Part shown: in pieces, positions 1-9,260 of the stretch
Layout: every line of letters starts with the position of its first letter
Numbering within the stretch: position 1 is the first letter of the stretch
Assembly: GCA_964625865.1 (NCBI GenBank)
Contig: CAZVEV010000072.1
Span: 1 to 21,958 of the forward strand
Reading direction: 5' to 3'
Source of the DNA: CAZVEV01 sp964625865
GTDB taxonomy: Bacteria; Planctomycetota; Phycisphaerae; SM23-33
Length of the DNA stretch: 21,958 nt
Notes under the pieces: model-generated
What the model saw: the letters and a program-made list of their open reading frames with translations, nothing else
Databases searched by the model: none
Told to the model about the DNA's origin: nothing
Position numbers and translations under genes: made by a program

Positions 1-2816
1 ATCTTCGGCGCCAGGGCCTTGTTCGGAATGGTGTAGAAGAAGTGCGGGTCTTCGCCGCCGAACTTCGCTTTCCAGCAATTCGCCAGGGCCGAGAGTTCCG
101 CCCCGTAGTTGGCGCCCTGATCTTTGGCGACCATGGCGTCGCTGGCGAGGAAGACGATCCCTTTGAAGTCGGCTGGGGTAAACGAGTGAGTCATGACATT
201 GTAGGCCTGCGACGCGGTGCTGCTGACCGAACTGGAGAGGTTCAGAATCCCTCCCCAGGCTGCGCCGTCGGGGACCTGTTTGCTCTTCATCATCTGCGGG
301 ACATACTCGCTCCAGTACGTCTTCCAACTAGCTATGTAGCGTCGCACGTTGACGTTATAGTACGGGTTGCCCGGAGTAACTGCGCCCAGGTCCTTGTAGT
401 CGGCCAGCAGGCTCGGGGCCAGCTTGAGGTAGTCAGGACTTATCCAACTCTTCAGGTCAATACGATTGATCGCCGGCTCGCCCTTGACCTGATACATGCC
501 GCTCTGCATGAAGACAATACCGACCGGTTTGCCGGTCTTTGCGGCGATGCGCTGGCCCAGTGCCGCCGCTACGCCGCTGGCGTCCTCCCATCGACAGGCG
601 AAGCGGTTCTTCGGCGTCGTCGAGACGCACACGCTGTAGCGGCTTGCCCTGGGGAAGCTGTATCGTTTGGCTTTGCGAGTGAGCATTCGCACGATGGTGG
701 GCGACTTCTCTTCCACGGCGGGACTGGCGCCAAGCGGCGGCGCGGCCACGTACCAGACGTCGCCGATGACGATGTTCGTGCAAACGCGCTCGTGGGCAAG
801 CTCCCCGTCGATCGTAAAGGTCACCTTCAGCGTCTTGGGCTCGGCGCTGGCTTCCATGGGAGGCAGGGTTACCTTCCACTCTCGCATGCCGGCCGTGACG
901 GGGATGGTCTTCTGGATCCCGGCGAAGCTGAACGTGATCACCGCCTTGCCCTCGGCCTCATAGCCCCAGTCGTGAACGGCCGTGCCCCAGATGGTAAGCG
1001 GCACGCCGGCCTGCAAAACCGCGTTGTCCCGGAACTGCGTACTGAGCAGGGGCATCTTGCGGTATTCGTACGTCTTGCCGACCGTATTGGGGTCGACCTC
1101 CACGCCGGCGACCTTCAGCGCCCCGCCCGGCCAGGTCTTGCTGGTGACGAGTTTGTGGTCGTACGTGATAAACGGCGTGGCGGGCAGCAGTGCCCGGTTG
1201 TAGAGGGCCGGCTGGAACGCCACGCCCCGGGTCGCGTAAGAGACACCCCGCGGCGCCGGCACGGCGGGCGAGGTGACGATAGCCTTCGTGCCGTCGATCT
1301 TCACACTCGCCGGGTGCCACACCCGGTCTTCCCCCGCGAGGTAGAACAGCTTGATCTGATCCTCGCCGCCGGGGACGAGCTTCGGGTCGGCAAGGCCGGT
1401 GGAGGTATCCTTTCTGCCGACGGCGTTGAAGCCGGCCTCGGCCACCACCAGACCGCCCGCGGCGGAATCGAATTCCACAATCAGCTTGTTGCCCTTGACC
1501 GTGTAGGACTTGAACATCGGCCCGTCGGCGACGACGTTCTTGCCATACTGGTTCTTCAACGCGTGCAGGGCCAGCCGCTGACCGGGAACGGCCTTGTGGG
1601 AGTAGTGAATGCCTCCCGTGATATCAATCTGACTGGCCATGCCGGTGTGCGGGATATCCCGTGCCAGCCAGGTCCCCAGGCGCATCTCCGCGGTGGGGTT
1701 GATGGTGGGCGTGTTGTCCTTCCATCCGCCCTTCTGCCCGGGGCAGTAGAACTGGTGGAAGTAGACGGGCAGTTCGGGGCGGTCCCACCGCATTCGCCAG
1801 CCGCGGACCAGGCTGTGCAGGTTGTTGTAGTAGGGAAGACCTTCACCCATATTGGCGTAGCCCTGGTTCCAGATGCCGCCGCGAATCGCATAGGGAACCA
1901 CCGGATTCAGTCTGCCATTGAATATCCAGGACGCGTCGCGGTTACCGCTCAGGTTGCCCGGTGTTTTGGGTGTGATGCTCTTGGGCGCCAGTCCCTTGCT
2001 GATGCGTGCGTCGTTGTCCTTCATGGCGTCTTCGAGGCCCTGGTAGAACGCGCCCCAGGCCGCCTTGTGCTCGGGCGTCGTCGGATCGGTCTCCAGGATC
2101 TTCTTGTAGATCGCCTTGGTGTATTCGTCCTTGCCATCTGCAAAGCCGACGCGGGGAACCCAGGCCTGGATGGCGGTCTGGCTGAAGCAGCAGTTCAGGA
2201 TCCCGATGGGCACGTCCAGTTCGCCGTAAAGCTTGTGGGCAAAGGCGTAGGCGATGGCGCTGTAGTTGGCGTAGCCGCCGTTCTTCCACGCGCCGGTGGC
2301 CCGTTCAATCGGATGCAGCGCCGAATAGACGCTGGTCACCTCGAACTCGCGGATAGGTGCAACGTCACCCTTGGCCTTAACACGCAATTTGCTGCAACTG
2401 CTCTTGGCGACCTTCCACTGCATGTTGGACTGCCCCGACGCCATCCACACCTCGCCAACGAGGATGTTCCTGAGGGTGACGGTCCTTCCTGCGTTGTCGC
2501 TGATGATCATCTCCGCCGGGGCGAAACTCGCCTTGAGCTTGTCGAGTTGGAGCATCCACTTGCCGTTCTTGCCGGCAGTGGCGGTCTTTTTCTGTCCGGC
2601 GAACTCGACCGTGATTCTTGTGCCCGGCTTGCTCCAGCCCCAGACGGGGACCTTCATCTCCCGCTGCAAAACGGCGTTGTCGCCAAACGGAGCGCCCAGT
2701 TCGATGGCGGGCCCGGGTTGTGCCGCTTGCTCGGCTCCGTTCGCGGCGAAAGCTGAAAGCAGCACCGCTGCCGTGAAGACGAAGACTGCCGCTGTCCTGG
2801 TTGGCCTGTTATTCAT
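1..2816 (-). CDS. Double-module sialate O-acetylesterase-like protein, 3' end cut by window
   Basis: Secreted SASA-family (SGNH) carbohydrate esterase; about 938 codons are visible and the frame is still open at position 1. A signal peptide (hydrophobic TAAVFVFTAAVLLSAFA) is followed by a beta-sandwich (DNAVLQREMKVPVWGW) and module 1 with SGQSNM (nucleophile Ser about 130) and a D-I-T-G-G-I-H stretch supplying Asp and His. The usual QGE motif reads QGYAN. From about residue 580 a second copy begins (DNAVLQAGVPLTIWG), but at its nucleophile position (about residue 690) GDVWYVAAPP replaces GEVW..SGQSNM, so this half lacks the catalytic serine. The visible end aligns near the C-terminus of the paralogue at 15448-18333, so probably only a few dozen codons are missing. 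An in-frame ATG at 2825 is an equally good start; AGGA motifs suit either. Last gene of the tight run. The acyl substrate is unknown; deacetylation is inferred from the family. Confidence 0.9.
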   Translation of the reverse strand, partial: MNNRPTRTAAVFVFTAAVLLSAFAANGAEQAAQPGPAIELGAPFGDNAVLQREMKVPVWGWSKPGTRITVEFAGQKKTATAGKNGKWMLQLDKLKASFAPAEMIISDNAGRTVTLRNILVGEVWMASGQSNMQWKVAKSSCSKLRVKAKGDVAPIREFEVTSVYSALHPIERATGAWKNGGYANYSAIAYAFAHKLYGELDVPIGILNCCFSQTAIQAWVPRVGFADGKDEYTKAIYKKILETDPTTPEHKAAWGAFYQGLEDAMKDNDARISKGLAPKSITPKTPGNLSGNRDASWIFNGRLNPVVPYAIRGGIWNQGYANMGEGLPYYNNLHSLVRGWRMRWDRPELPVYFHQFYCPGQKGGWKDNTPTINPTAEMRLGTWLARDIPHTGMASQIDITGGIHYSHKAVPGQRLALHALKNQYGKNVVADGPMFKSYTVKGNKLIVEFDSAAGGLVVAEAGFNAVGRKDTSTGLADPKLVPGGEDQIKLFYLAGEDRVWHPASVKIDGTKAIVTSPAVPAPRGVSYATRGVAFQPALYNRALLPATPFITYDHKLVTSKTWPGGALKVAGVEVDPNTVGKTYEYRKMPLLSTQFRDNAVLQAGVPLTIWGTAVHDWGYEAEGKAVITFSFAGIQKTIPVTAGMREWKVTLPPMEASAEPKTLKVTFTIDGELAHERVCTNIVIGDVWYVAAPPLGASPAVEEKSPTIVRMLTRKAKRYSFPRASRYSVCVSTTPKNRFACRWEDASGVAAALGQRIAAKTGKPVGIVFMQSGMYQVKGEPAINRIDLKSWISPDYLKLAPSLLADYKDLGAVTPGNPYYNVNVRRYIASWKTYWSEYVPQMMKSKQVPDGAAWGGILNLSSSVSSTASQAYNVMTHSFTPADFKGIVFLASDAMVAKDQGANYGAELSALANCWKAKFGGEDPHFFYTIPNKALAPK

Positions 2817-2873
2817 GACTGTCATTCCTGTTTCCTGTCTGTTGTTGTGTTGTTCCGTTCTTTTCGCAATGTC

Positions 2874-4331
2874 TTAATACCCGCATGTACTAAAAGGTGA
2901 CGCGGGCAGACCGTCGGTGTTGTAGAGGTTGCAGCCTGCCGGGTACTGAGTATAGGCATAACGCACAGCGATCGGCTCTTTGACATTCTTGTTGGAAACA
3001 ACTAAATCAGAGCCGTCCAATTGCCCTTCGGCCCAATACCACGTTCCGCCCTTGGCCTGAATCGACAACCACGGTATTCTCGCTCCGGGTGTTGGCTTGG
3101 CAGGCACGTAGCTTGCCTTGCTCGCAAGCATCAGACCGTTTTGCGCATAGTCAAAACTGACCCGAATGGTAGCGCCTTGGATCTTGTGGCTTTTGTAAAT
3201 CGGCCCGCTGGGTACAAGATCTTTCTGGCCGTAGTCCTTGTGAAGCGCCCAGCGTGCCAGACGGATACCGACGTCGTATTTGTTGAGCGGATGCTCGCGT
3301 ACGGCACCGACGTCGATCGTCACAACCATACCGGTATTCTTGATTGTCATCGCTTCCAGTTGAGCGTTCCGAATCTTGGCCCGGCCGTCACCACCCGCGG
3401 GTGTGTCTTTGGGCGAGCTGCCTATGCTCGCTATCTGCACAAAGTAGAAGGGGAAGTCTCCCTGTCCCCAGGATGTGCGCCAGTCGCCGATCATCGACTG
3501 CATTTTCAAGAAGTACTCGCGCCCATCCTTTGCGTTGCCTTCGCCCTGATACCACAGGGCGCCGCGCATCGCGTATCCCACCAACGGCGCAATCTTCGTT
3601 TCGTAATTGGTCTTGCGTCGAGGTGTCCCTGCGGGCCTTTTGTGCTTCGGGTTTTGGAGGTCTTGGGGGATCGTCCGCATCCATGATTCGATCGGCGAGC
3701 CCCCGGTGGCGGCGATCAACAGGCCGACAGGGACCATTATTTCACGCTGCACTTTGCGGGCAAAGCAGAAGCCGACGCGCGAAAACCGCCCGGCCGTTTC
3801 AGGCGTTGAGATGATCCATTCACCACCTTCGAGTCTGCGCAAAGCGGGATAATCCGCCTTTGCCAGCGAGCCCTTCGGATACGGATCTCGTCCGAACCTG
3901 CCGGCCATGTTCGACTGTCCCGAGCAAAGCCAGACCTCGCCGATCAGGATGTCCGTGAATGATTTGCTCGCCTTCTTTCCGTCAAGCTCTGTTACGATCG
4001 TCAGGGTTCGCCCCTTAGGCGCCTTGTGCAGAGAATCGAGTTTGTCAGCCTGCATCGCATCCAACGCAACGGTCCACCGACCGTCTTTTCCAGCGGTTGC
4101 AGCCTTGGTGTGCTTATCAAAGGTAACCGTAACCTTAGCGCCCGGCAGAGACCAGCCCCAGATCGGAACTGCAATGCCCTGCTGAAGAACCGCATGATCT
4201 CCAAAGACACCGGGGCACTGAGCCTCAAGAGTCGTAGCGTCACGGGGCTCAACCGCATCTGCCGCAAGCAAGGCAGAACCCCATGCAAGTACGATCACTG
4301 CAATCGTTACCGTTGTTGTTATTCTTCTCAT
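2874..4331 (-). CDS. Sialate O-acetylesterase-like secreted esterase (single SASA module)
   Basis: A 485-residue exported esterase expected to release O-acetyl groups from sugars outside the cytoplasm. The signal peptide ends near ALLAADA. A beta-sandwich (about 38-130, HAVLQQGIAVPIWGW) precedes the SASA domain with SGQSNM (Ser about 140), canonical WYQGEGN (about 261-266) and DVGAVREHP (Asp about 340, His about 347). All catalytic positions are intact, making it the most canonical subfamily A member here and of usual family length. It sits 59 nt after the sulfatase-fusion gene and about 50 nt before the next esterase, so it is probably co-transcribed. No clear Shine-Dalgarno precedes the ATG; a small hairpin lies there instead. 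By eye its third positions look less GC-rich than its neighbours (not counted), which could reflect a separate origin. The nan-type sialic acid link is only the family name. Confidence 0.93.
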   Translation of the reverse strand: MRRITTTVTIAVIVLAWGSALLAADAVEPRDATTLEAQCPGVFGDHAVLQQGIAVPIWGWSLPGAKVTVTFDKHTKAATAGKDGRWTVALDAMQADKLDSLHKAPKGRTLTIVTELDGKKASKSFTDILIGEVWLCSGQSNMAGRFGRDPYPKGSLAKADYPALRRLEGGEWIISTPETAGRFSRVGFCFARKVQREIMVPVGLLIAATGGSPIESWMRTIPQDLQNPKHKRPAGTPRRKTNYETKIAPLVGYAMRGALWYQGEGNAKDGREYFLKMQSMIGDWRTSWGQGDFPFYFVQIASIGSSPKDTPAGGDGRAKIRNAQLEAMTIKNTGMVVTIDVGAVREHPLNKYDVGIRLARWALHKDYGQKDLVPSGPIYKSHKIQGATIRVSFDYAQNGLMLASKASYVPAKPTPGARIPWLSIQAKGGTWYWAEGQLDGSDLVVSNKNVKEPIAVRYAYTQYPAGCNLYNTDGLPASPFSTCGY

Positions 4332-4341
4332 GTCATCACTA

Positions 4342-4354
4342 GCCCCAAAGGGGC
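4342..4354 (-). promoter_or_regulatory. Small hairpin just upstream of an esterase start codon
   Basis: A GCCCC-TTT-GGGGC inverted repeat (5-bp stem, 3-nt loop) lies 10 nt before the ATG at 4331, where a ribosome binding site would be expected. There is no T-run after it, so it is not a good terminator for the sulfatase-fusion gene. It might affect translation of the downstream gene, or be chance in GC-rich DNA. Confidence 0.3.
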
Positions 4355-4390
4355 ATCACAGACCAGTCCGGAACAATGCCTGGGGTATGT

Positions 4391-6901
4391 TCATTCAATG
4401 ACCTTGCGTTCCTTCAGTGGATACCACTTGTCCAGCTTGGATCTCAAAGACCTATATACCTCTGGCAACTTGCCATGGAGATTGTCCTTCTCAAACGGAT
4501 CGCTGACCAGGTCGTACAGCTCCGGCTCCGTATCCTTGCTCACGCCTCCGCGCGGCTTGGCGGAGTAGCTTCCCTGCCCGTCGTAGGTCAGGATCAATTT
4601 GTACCGTTTGTGGATCACCCACCGCTTGAGCAGTACGGCTTCCGGGTTCGCCATGCCGGCGATGTCACGCGCAAAGGCCTCGCCGAAAATGGCCCTGTCC
4701 TCGATCTTGGCCTTACCCTCCATCACCGGGAGGAGATTCATACCGGGAAGTGCCTTCTTTAGCGGCGCCGCGCCCGCCGTAGCGAGAATGGTCGCAGCGA
4801 CGTCCACGCTACTGACCAGAGAGTTGCTCACGGCCGGCTTGATTCTTGCGGGCCAGGAATAGATCACCGGCGACCGCACGCCGCCATCGTAGGGAGATCC
4901 TTTGGATCGCGGCGCGTAGTCGCCACGCCTGCGGATCGACACCCATCCGTTGGCGCTGAGATAGACGATCAAGGTGTCCTCACGGAGTCCCTTCTTCTCC
5001 AGATGGGCGATCAGCTTGCCACAGTGTTCGTCAAACCACTCAATCAATGCGTAATACCGTGGGATGTCACCGCGGCCATGGCCCACGATGAACTTCTGAT
5101 TCTTCACAATCCTCTCCGGAGCGACGTTCATGCCGGAGGGCACGCGCCCGTTGTGGTTAAAGGCGGGCAGCGCCGGGGCGTACCACAGGAAGAACGGTTT
5201 CTTCTCTTTCTGCGCCATGTCGATGAAATCGGTGCATGCCTTCACAGCGTCCGGGCCGATCCCCGGCTTGTCATAGCTGAGATCGCCTCTCTCGGCCGTG
5301 CCGTGAGTGAACCCGGCGTCCCCGTAGCGACCCTCGAACCACCGGCCGCTCTGATGACTGAGGTAGCCCTGCGCCTTCAAGAGTCGCCCCAGCGTCTCAA
5401 ACCTGCCTATGGTTGAAACCGGCTGGGGAGCCTTCTTGAACGTCCCTTTGTAACTCACGAGATCGTCCACCGTGACGCCATGCTCGTGGGCGTAGCGGCC
5501 CGTAGCCAGGGTCATCAATGAGGACCGGCTCCATGCCGTCGGGACATACCCCCTCTTGAAGAGCACGCCGCTGGCGGCCAGCTTCGCCAGATGCGGGGTG
5601 TTGACATGGACACTGCCCATGAACGAGTAATCCGTCCACGCCAGGTCGTCGGCGGTGATCAGAACGATGTTAGGCTTCGCCGCGTCGGCTTTGACGGCAG
5701 GCTTCCTGGGCCTGGGGTTCTTCACCCACTGGCCCTTCTCGTTCCTGACCGTATCCAGACCGACGCCCTGATAAGCGCGGGCAAGCGTTGCGATGTTCCG
5801 GTCATCCCCTTTCAGGCCATGCACCGGCCGCGCCAGCAGTGCTGCCAGGCGCCTGACATCCTTTCCACGGGGATCGCTGAATCCGTACAGGCCCACATCC
5901 GCCTTCAGTGCCTGGGGCACGATCTTGGTCGCGTCCACACCCGTCCAGGCCGCCATGCAGGTGATCAGCCGGGTCTGCGTGCCGACCATGCCCTTGACCT
6001 TGCCGATGCGACCCATGTCACCGACCTCGTTCATCAGCCAGTCGGCCTGCCGGTACATGTCCGAGTCGACGACATGGGGGTGGTCCATGTGGTTGCTCGT
6101 TATCCAGACAATGCACTTCGGATTCGCGGCCTTGGCAGCCTTGCGAATGGTCTTCCAGCAGCGGTCAATGGCCTTGCGACTGTAGGCCAGTTCCTGCTTC
6201 ACGGTCAGCGCATCGTCCCCGGGATAGGGCACGCCCATCAGTTGGTTGTACAACTTCTTCTCGCATTCGATCCACTTGCCGCCGGTCTGCTTTCGCGTCG
6301 GTTGCCACAGCCAGTCGATCATGAATCCGTCAATGCCGGTCTTCCGCACCGCGTCGCTGATGGATTTCGACAGGAAGTCAAGATACTCATCCGTGTACGG
6401 GATATGGTAGCCGCCCGTAATCTCCCCGTCTGCCCCGCCGCCGTAGCTGAGTTTCGGCTGCAGCTTCGCCCACCGTGGATTGCAGCCAATGGTGAAGTAG
6501 CCCATCACCAGCATGCCTTCGGCGTGCCCGAGCTTCACCATCTCCGGCAGGAAGTCATGCTTCAGCCCGGGCTGGGCCGGAACGAAGCCATTCTTGTACC
6601 AGGCGTAGCCGTTGGTTGAGACGCAGAAGGTCTGGATGACGTTGACGCCCAGCATCTTGTACCAGGCCAGATGCGTTTCCGGATCGGTTTTGGCGAACAC
6701 CCCAAGTCTCGCCAGTTTTGGCCGGCCATATGGCTTTTCCCAGTTGAAATCGATGCAGTAGGCCTTGATGTCCTTGATCTTCGCCGGGGCCACGGAAGCG
6801 GCCACCGGTTTCCCGGCGTTCTCTTCGGCCGACACGTTTGCGGTCCCAATCACCGTTACCAACAGCAGGCACATCAAACCACATACTGTCATCTTCGTCA
6901 T
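4391..6901 (-). CDS. Fusion of a TIM-barrel glycosidase-like domain with a degenerate sulfatase domain
   Basis: An 836-residue exported fusion protein. Signal peptide at 1-25 (ending NVSA). Residues about 42-375 look like a TIM-barrel glycoside-hydrolase-like domain, with IKAYCIDFNWEKP at the start and DGFMIDWLWQP (191-201) as a likely active-site strand. A Lys/Pro-rich linker (about 390-410) leads to a type I sulfatase domain (about 410-830): NIVLITADDL (metal Asp pair 418/419), TPHLAKLAASGVLF and SKGSPYDGGVRSP. Several catalytic positions differ from the family. The formylglycine Cys is Ser458 in WSRSSLMTLATGR, where related sulfatases read CRPSL. A metal Asp is Ala650 in YLSANGW (usually SDNG), and the LPH histidine appears as Ala580 in ALPAFN. 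The sulfatase half is therefore probably inactive or chemically altered; Ser could still be a formylglycine substrate for an anaerobic maturase. Start supported by GGAG 8 nt upstream. The barrel's substrate is unknown. Confidence 0.9.
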   Translation of the reverse strand: MTKMTVCGLMCLLLVTVIGTANVSAEENAGKPVAASVAPAKIKDIKAYCIDFNWEKPYGRPKLARLGVFAKTDPETHLAWYKMLGVNVIQTFCVSTNGYAWYKNGFVPAQPGLKHDFLPEMVKLGHAEGMLVMGYFTIGCNPRWAKLQPKLSYGGGADGEITGGYHIPYTDEYLDFLSKSISDAVRKTGIDGFMIDWLWQPTRKQTGGKWIECEKKLYNQLMGVPYPGDDALTVKQELAYSRKAIDRCWKTIRKAAKAANPKCIVWITSNHMDHPHVVDSDMYRQADWLMNEVGDMGRIGKVKGMVGTQTRLITCMAAWTGVDATKIVPQALKADVGLYGFSDPRGKDVRRLAALLARPVHGLKGDDRNIATLARAYQGVGLDTVRNEKGQWVKNPRPRKPAVKADAAKPNIVLITADDLAWTDYSFMGSVHVNTPHLAKLAASGVLFKRGYVPTAWSRSSLMTLATGRYAHEHGVTVDDLVSYKGTFKKAPQPVSTIGRFETLGRLLKAQGYLSHQSGRWFEGRYGDAGFTHGTAERGDLSYDKPGIGPDAVKACTDFIDMAQKEKKPFFLWYAPALPAFNHNGRVPSGMNVAPERIVKNQKFIVGHGRGDIPRYYALIEWFDEHCGKLIAHLEKKGLREDTLIVYLSANGWVSIRRRGDYAPRSKGSPYDGGVRSPVIYSWPARIKPAVSNSLVSSVDVAATILATAGAAPLKKALPGMNLLPVMEGKAKIEDRAIFGEAFARDIAGMANPEAVLLKRWVIHKRYKLILTYDGQGSYSAKPRGGVSKDTEPELYDLVSDPFEKDNLHGKLPEVYRSLRSKLDKWYPLKERKVIE

Positions 6902-6950
6902 CGCGGTGTCTCCGTTCTTGGTCTTCAGAGCTTTGCTGTCGTTACACGTT

Positions 6951-9221
6951 CTAACGACCCATCGGCGGGATCTTCTGCTCTTCCATCCAGACTGTAATGT
7001 GTCCGCGAGGGGGGTATGGTTTTCTGCGCGGGTGGTTATATCTCAGGAAGCTCATAACCGCGATCGTCACCTTATCGCCCTTGAACTCGTTACGGAAGTC
7101 GGCGTAAATGTGTCCGCCGCGCGGCTGGCCGCCCTGGCGATTGGGGACGCCGGTTTTCGACTCAGCCAGCAACTTGCCGTTAACGTAGATCGCATAACCC
7201 TCGCCCGAGTTGACGTGGTTGCTGCCGCCGACAACAAGGCGATAGCGATGTCCCTCCTTCAACGCGGGAATGTCGAACTCGCCGCGCATCAGGATAACTT
7301 CCTTGGCCCACAGAGTGTTCGGGGTAACGCCGCACCCGCAACTACTTTCCGGGCCACACGTGCCCAGCGGAGCCGGCTTGCCATCGAGCTGACCGAATGG
7401 GGGTAGCCCGCTCTTCCAGCCCGCCTTGGCGGCGTCGAAGTCGACGGCGAACCAGTTTTCCGGACAGGTCACTTTGCGGTAGCGACTGCCCTTGGTCTTG
7501 TCCTTGGTCTCTTTGGGGTCAAAGCTGTGGTAGTCCCACTTGAGCTTTCTGAGGTCCGGTCCGAACGATCGCCATTCATAGTCGCTAACCCCGGCCGCAC
7601 GATAGCAGTTGATCAGCCCGTACATCGCGCCGCGCAGGAACTGGTTCGCCCGCTTCGGCCTTTCGCCTTTGACCTCAGCCAACAGCGCCTTGCTGTACCT
7701 GGGGTTGGCGATATAGCTCGCCGCGATGCCATCCATGATAATCGGCGCCAGCGCTGCTTTTTCGGCGGTCTTTTCCTGCTCGGTCGGTTCGGTTGTTGCC
7801 TGCTTGGGGGCGGGTTTCGGCCTGGCGGCTTGCGGGAGAGCTTCCGCTTTTCCGCCCAGGAGCCTTACCATTGCCCGGCCGAGTGCGTCGCCGACGAGCA
7901 TGTAGGTCTCGGCGTTGCGGTTGTAGTGGTAGTCCTGGTTCGTCGGTGATGCATCGACCTCCCGCCAGAAGTCGCGGATGTCCACAGAAGCCACTGTCCC
8001 TGCGAATTCCGGATGCTTCTTCGGGTCGCCGACAGCCATTTGTGCCTTGAGAATCTGCTGGTACTTCTCGGCCATGTTGTACCCGCCGAAACCGACCGTC
8101 GCCACGACGGCACGCATCTTGGGCGCCTTGAATTCCTTGCGGACGTCATTGATCAGGTTGACGAGATTCTTCTCGTACTCGGTGATCAGTGCCGGCGTGA
8201 ACCCGTCCTTGTGGCCCTGCCACCAGACGAATCCGGCAATCTCGTAGCCCTGCCCCTTGTAGCCGGGCACGACTGTGGCGATGTCGTTCAACGTCTTGCG
8301 GACGCCTTCGATCATCAGGCGGTATTCCAGCCCTTCCCACTGGCTGTCGGGGTCGTTCCTGCCACTGGAAGGCGGGCGGAAATCGAAGCCCAGCGCGCGG
8401 TTGCCCATCGAGGTCTTGATGAGCAGAACCTGCTCGTCGTGATACGTTCCCATCACATGGCCAAAGCCCAGTTCCGGACCGATAGCCTTCCCGTTGGATG
8501 TCGCGCTCAGCGGACATCCTCTTCCGGCTTTCGCTATTCGGGCCTCCTGGAAATAGACGTCATTCCGCACGGTCCATTTGCCTTCGTCGTCGATCAGCCA
8601 CGGAAACTTCTTCTCGCGCTTGGTCACGATCTCCAGGTCGCCATGGCCGAGCAGGTCCATCTTCTGCATCCAGAACCTTGGCGCCTCGCCCTTGAATCCG
8701 GTGATCGTGAACGCATAGCGTTTGCCCGCTTCGAGGGTCACGTCCTGGATGACCGCCTTGCCGCCGGCGGTCCGGCTGTAGACCTTCTTGCCATCAAGTT
8801 CCATCACGTTGAAGGAACTCGCACCGAAGCCGCAGTGTATCTGATAGACGCCACTTTGCGGTACTTCGAGCTGCCCCTTCGCGGCCGGCTTCTCCGTCTT
8901 CGCACCGTTCGGCAGGTAAAGGGTGCAGCGGGCGATTTTGTAGTTCCCCACTTTATAGATCGTCATCGGCCCCTCGGGCGCCGCCGGATCGGCGGTCAGG
9001 TAGATGCCCGCGAAGCGGTTCTTGGCACCGCTGAGATTGCCCATTCCCACCATATTGGACTGCCCGGCGAGGATGTAGACCTTAACCGGCTTGGTCGCGT
9101 CGCCGGCTTTCTCGTCCGGATCGGGCAGTTGTGCGGGGACGTCCTTCGCCGAGGCACCGCCAACGATTCCAGCCAGCACCAGTGCCGCCAACGCCACTAC
9201 GGTTCTGAGTCCGATATTCAT
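6951..9221 (-). CDS. SGNH/SASA esterase with PA14-like insertion and C-terminal beta-sandwich module
   Basis: A 756-residue exported esterase, subfamily B. Signal peptide ends GGASA (25). LAGQSNMVGMG gives nucleophile Ser55. Residues about 61-205 are an insertion with a PA14/GLEYA-like core (SGVYQIHCGF, NVMELDGKKVY, LEAGKRYAFTITGF). The catalytic domain resumes at LIDDEGKWTVRNDV and carries MGNRALGFD, WWQGHKDG and DYHYNRNAETYMLVGDALG (catalytic His). A Pro/Lys/Thr linker (about 455-490) leads to a 222-residue module (about 535-756) that also occurs in the gene directly upstream and ends at the same EQKIPPMG boundary. That module resembles galactose-binding-like beta-sandwiches (LMRGEFDIPALKEGHRYRL, YAIYVNGKLL) and has a Cys-rich loop. 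Start chosen for AAGGA 8 nt upstream and the signal peptide. Likely removes acyl groups from polysaccharide while added domains bind glycan; binding is inferred. Confidence 0.92.
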   Translation of the reverse strand: MNIGLRTVVALAALVLAGIVGGASAKDVPAQLPDPDEKAGDATKPVKVYILAGQSNMVGMGNLSGAKNRFAGIYLTADPAAPEGPMTIYKVGNYKIARCTLYLPNGAKTEKPAAKGQLEVPQSGVYQIHCGFGASSFNVMELDGKKVYSRTAGGKAVIQDVTLEAGKRYAFTITGFKGEAPRFWMQKMDLLGHGDLEIVTKREKKFPWLIDDEGKWTVRNDVYFQEARIAKAGRGCPLSATSNGKAIGPELGFGHVMGTYHDEQVLLIKTSMGNRALGFDFRPPSSGRNDPDSQWEGLEYRLMIEGVRKTLNDIATVVPGYKGQGYEIAGFVWWQGHKDGFTPALITEYEKNLVNLINDVRKEFKAPKMRAVVATVGFGGYNMAEKYQQILKAQMAVGDPKKHPEFAGTVASVDIRDFWREVDASPTNQDYHYNRNAETYMLVGDALGRAMVRLLGGKAEALPQAARPKPAPKQATTEPTEQEKTAEKAALAPIIMDGIAASYIANPRYSKALLAEVKGERPKRANQFLRGAMYGLINCYRAAGVSDYEWRSFGPDLRKLKWDYHSFDPKETKDKTKGSRYRKVTCPENWFAVDFDAAKAGWKSGLPPFGQLDGKPAPLGTCGPESSCGCGVTPNTLWAKEVILMRGEFDIPALKEGHRYRLVVGGSNHVNSGEGYAIYVNGKLLAESKTGVPNRQGGQPRGGHIYADFRNEFKGDKVTIAVMSFLRYNHPRRKPYPPRGHITVWMEEQKIPPMGR

Positions 9222-9260
9222 CTACGGCTTCCTTTGTGTTTTCGTATTATTCACGTATCT

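Noticed and set aside
42..2756. 904-codon open frame on the plus strand
   Set aside because: It is antisense to a recognisable esterase, has no family motif or signal peptide, and such mirror frames are common in GC-rich genes.
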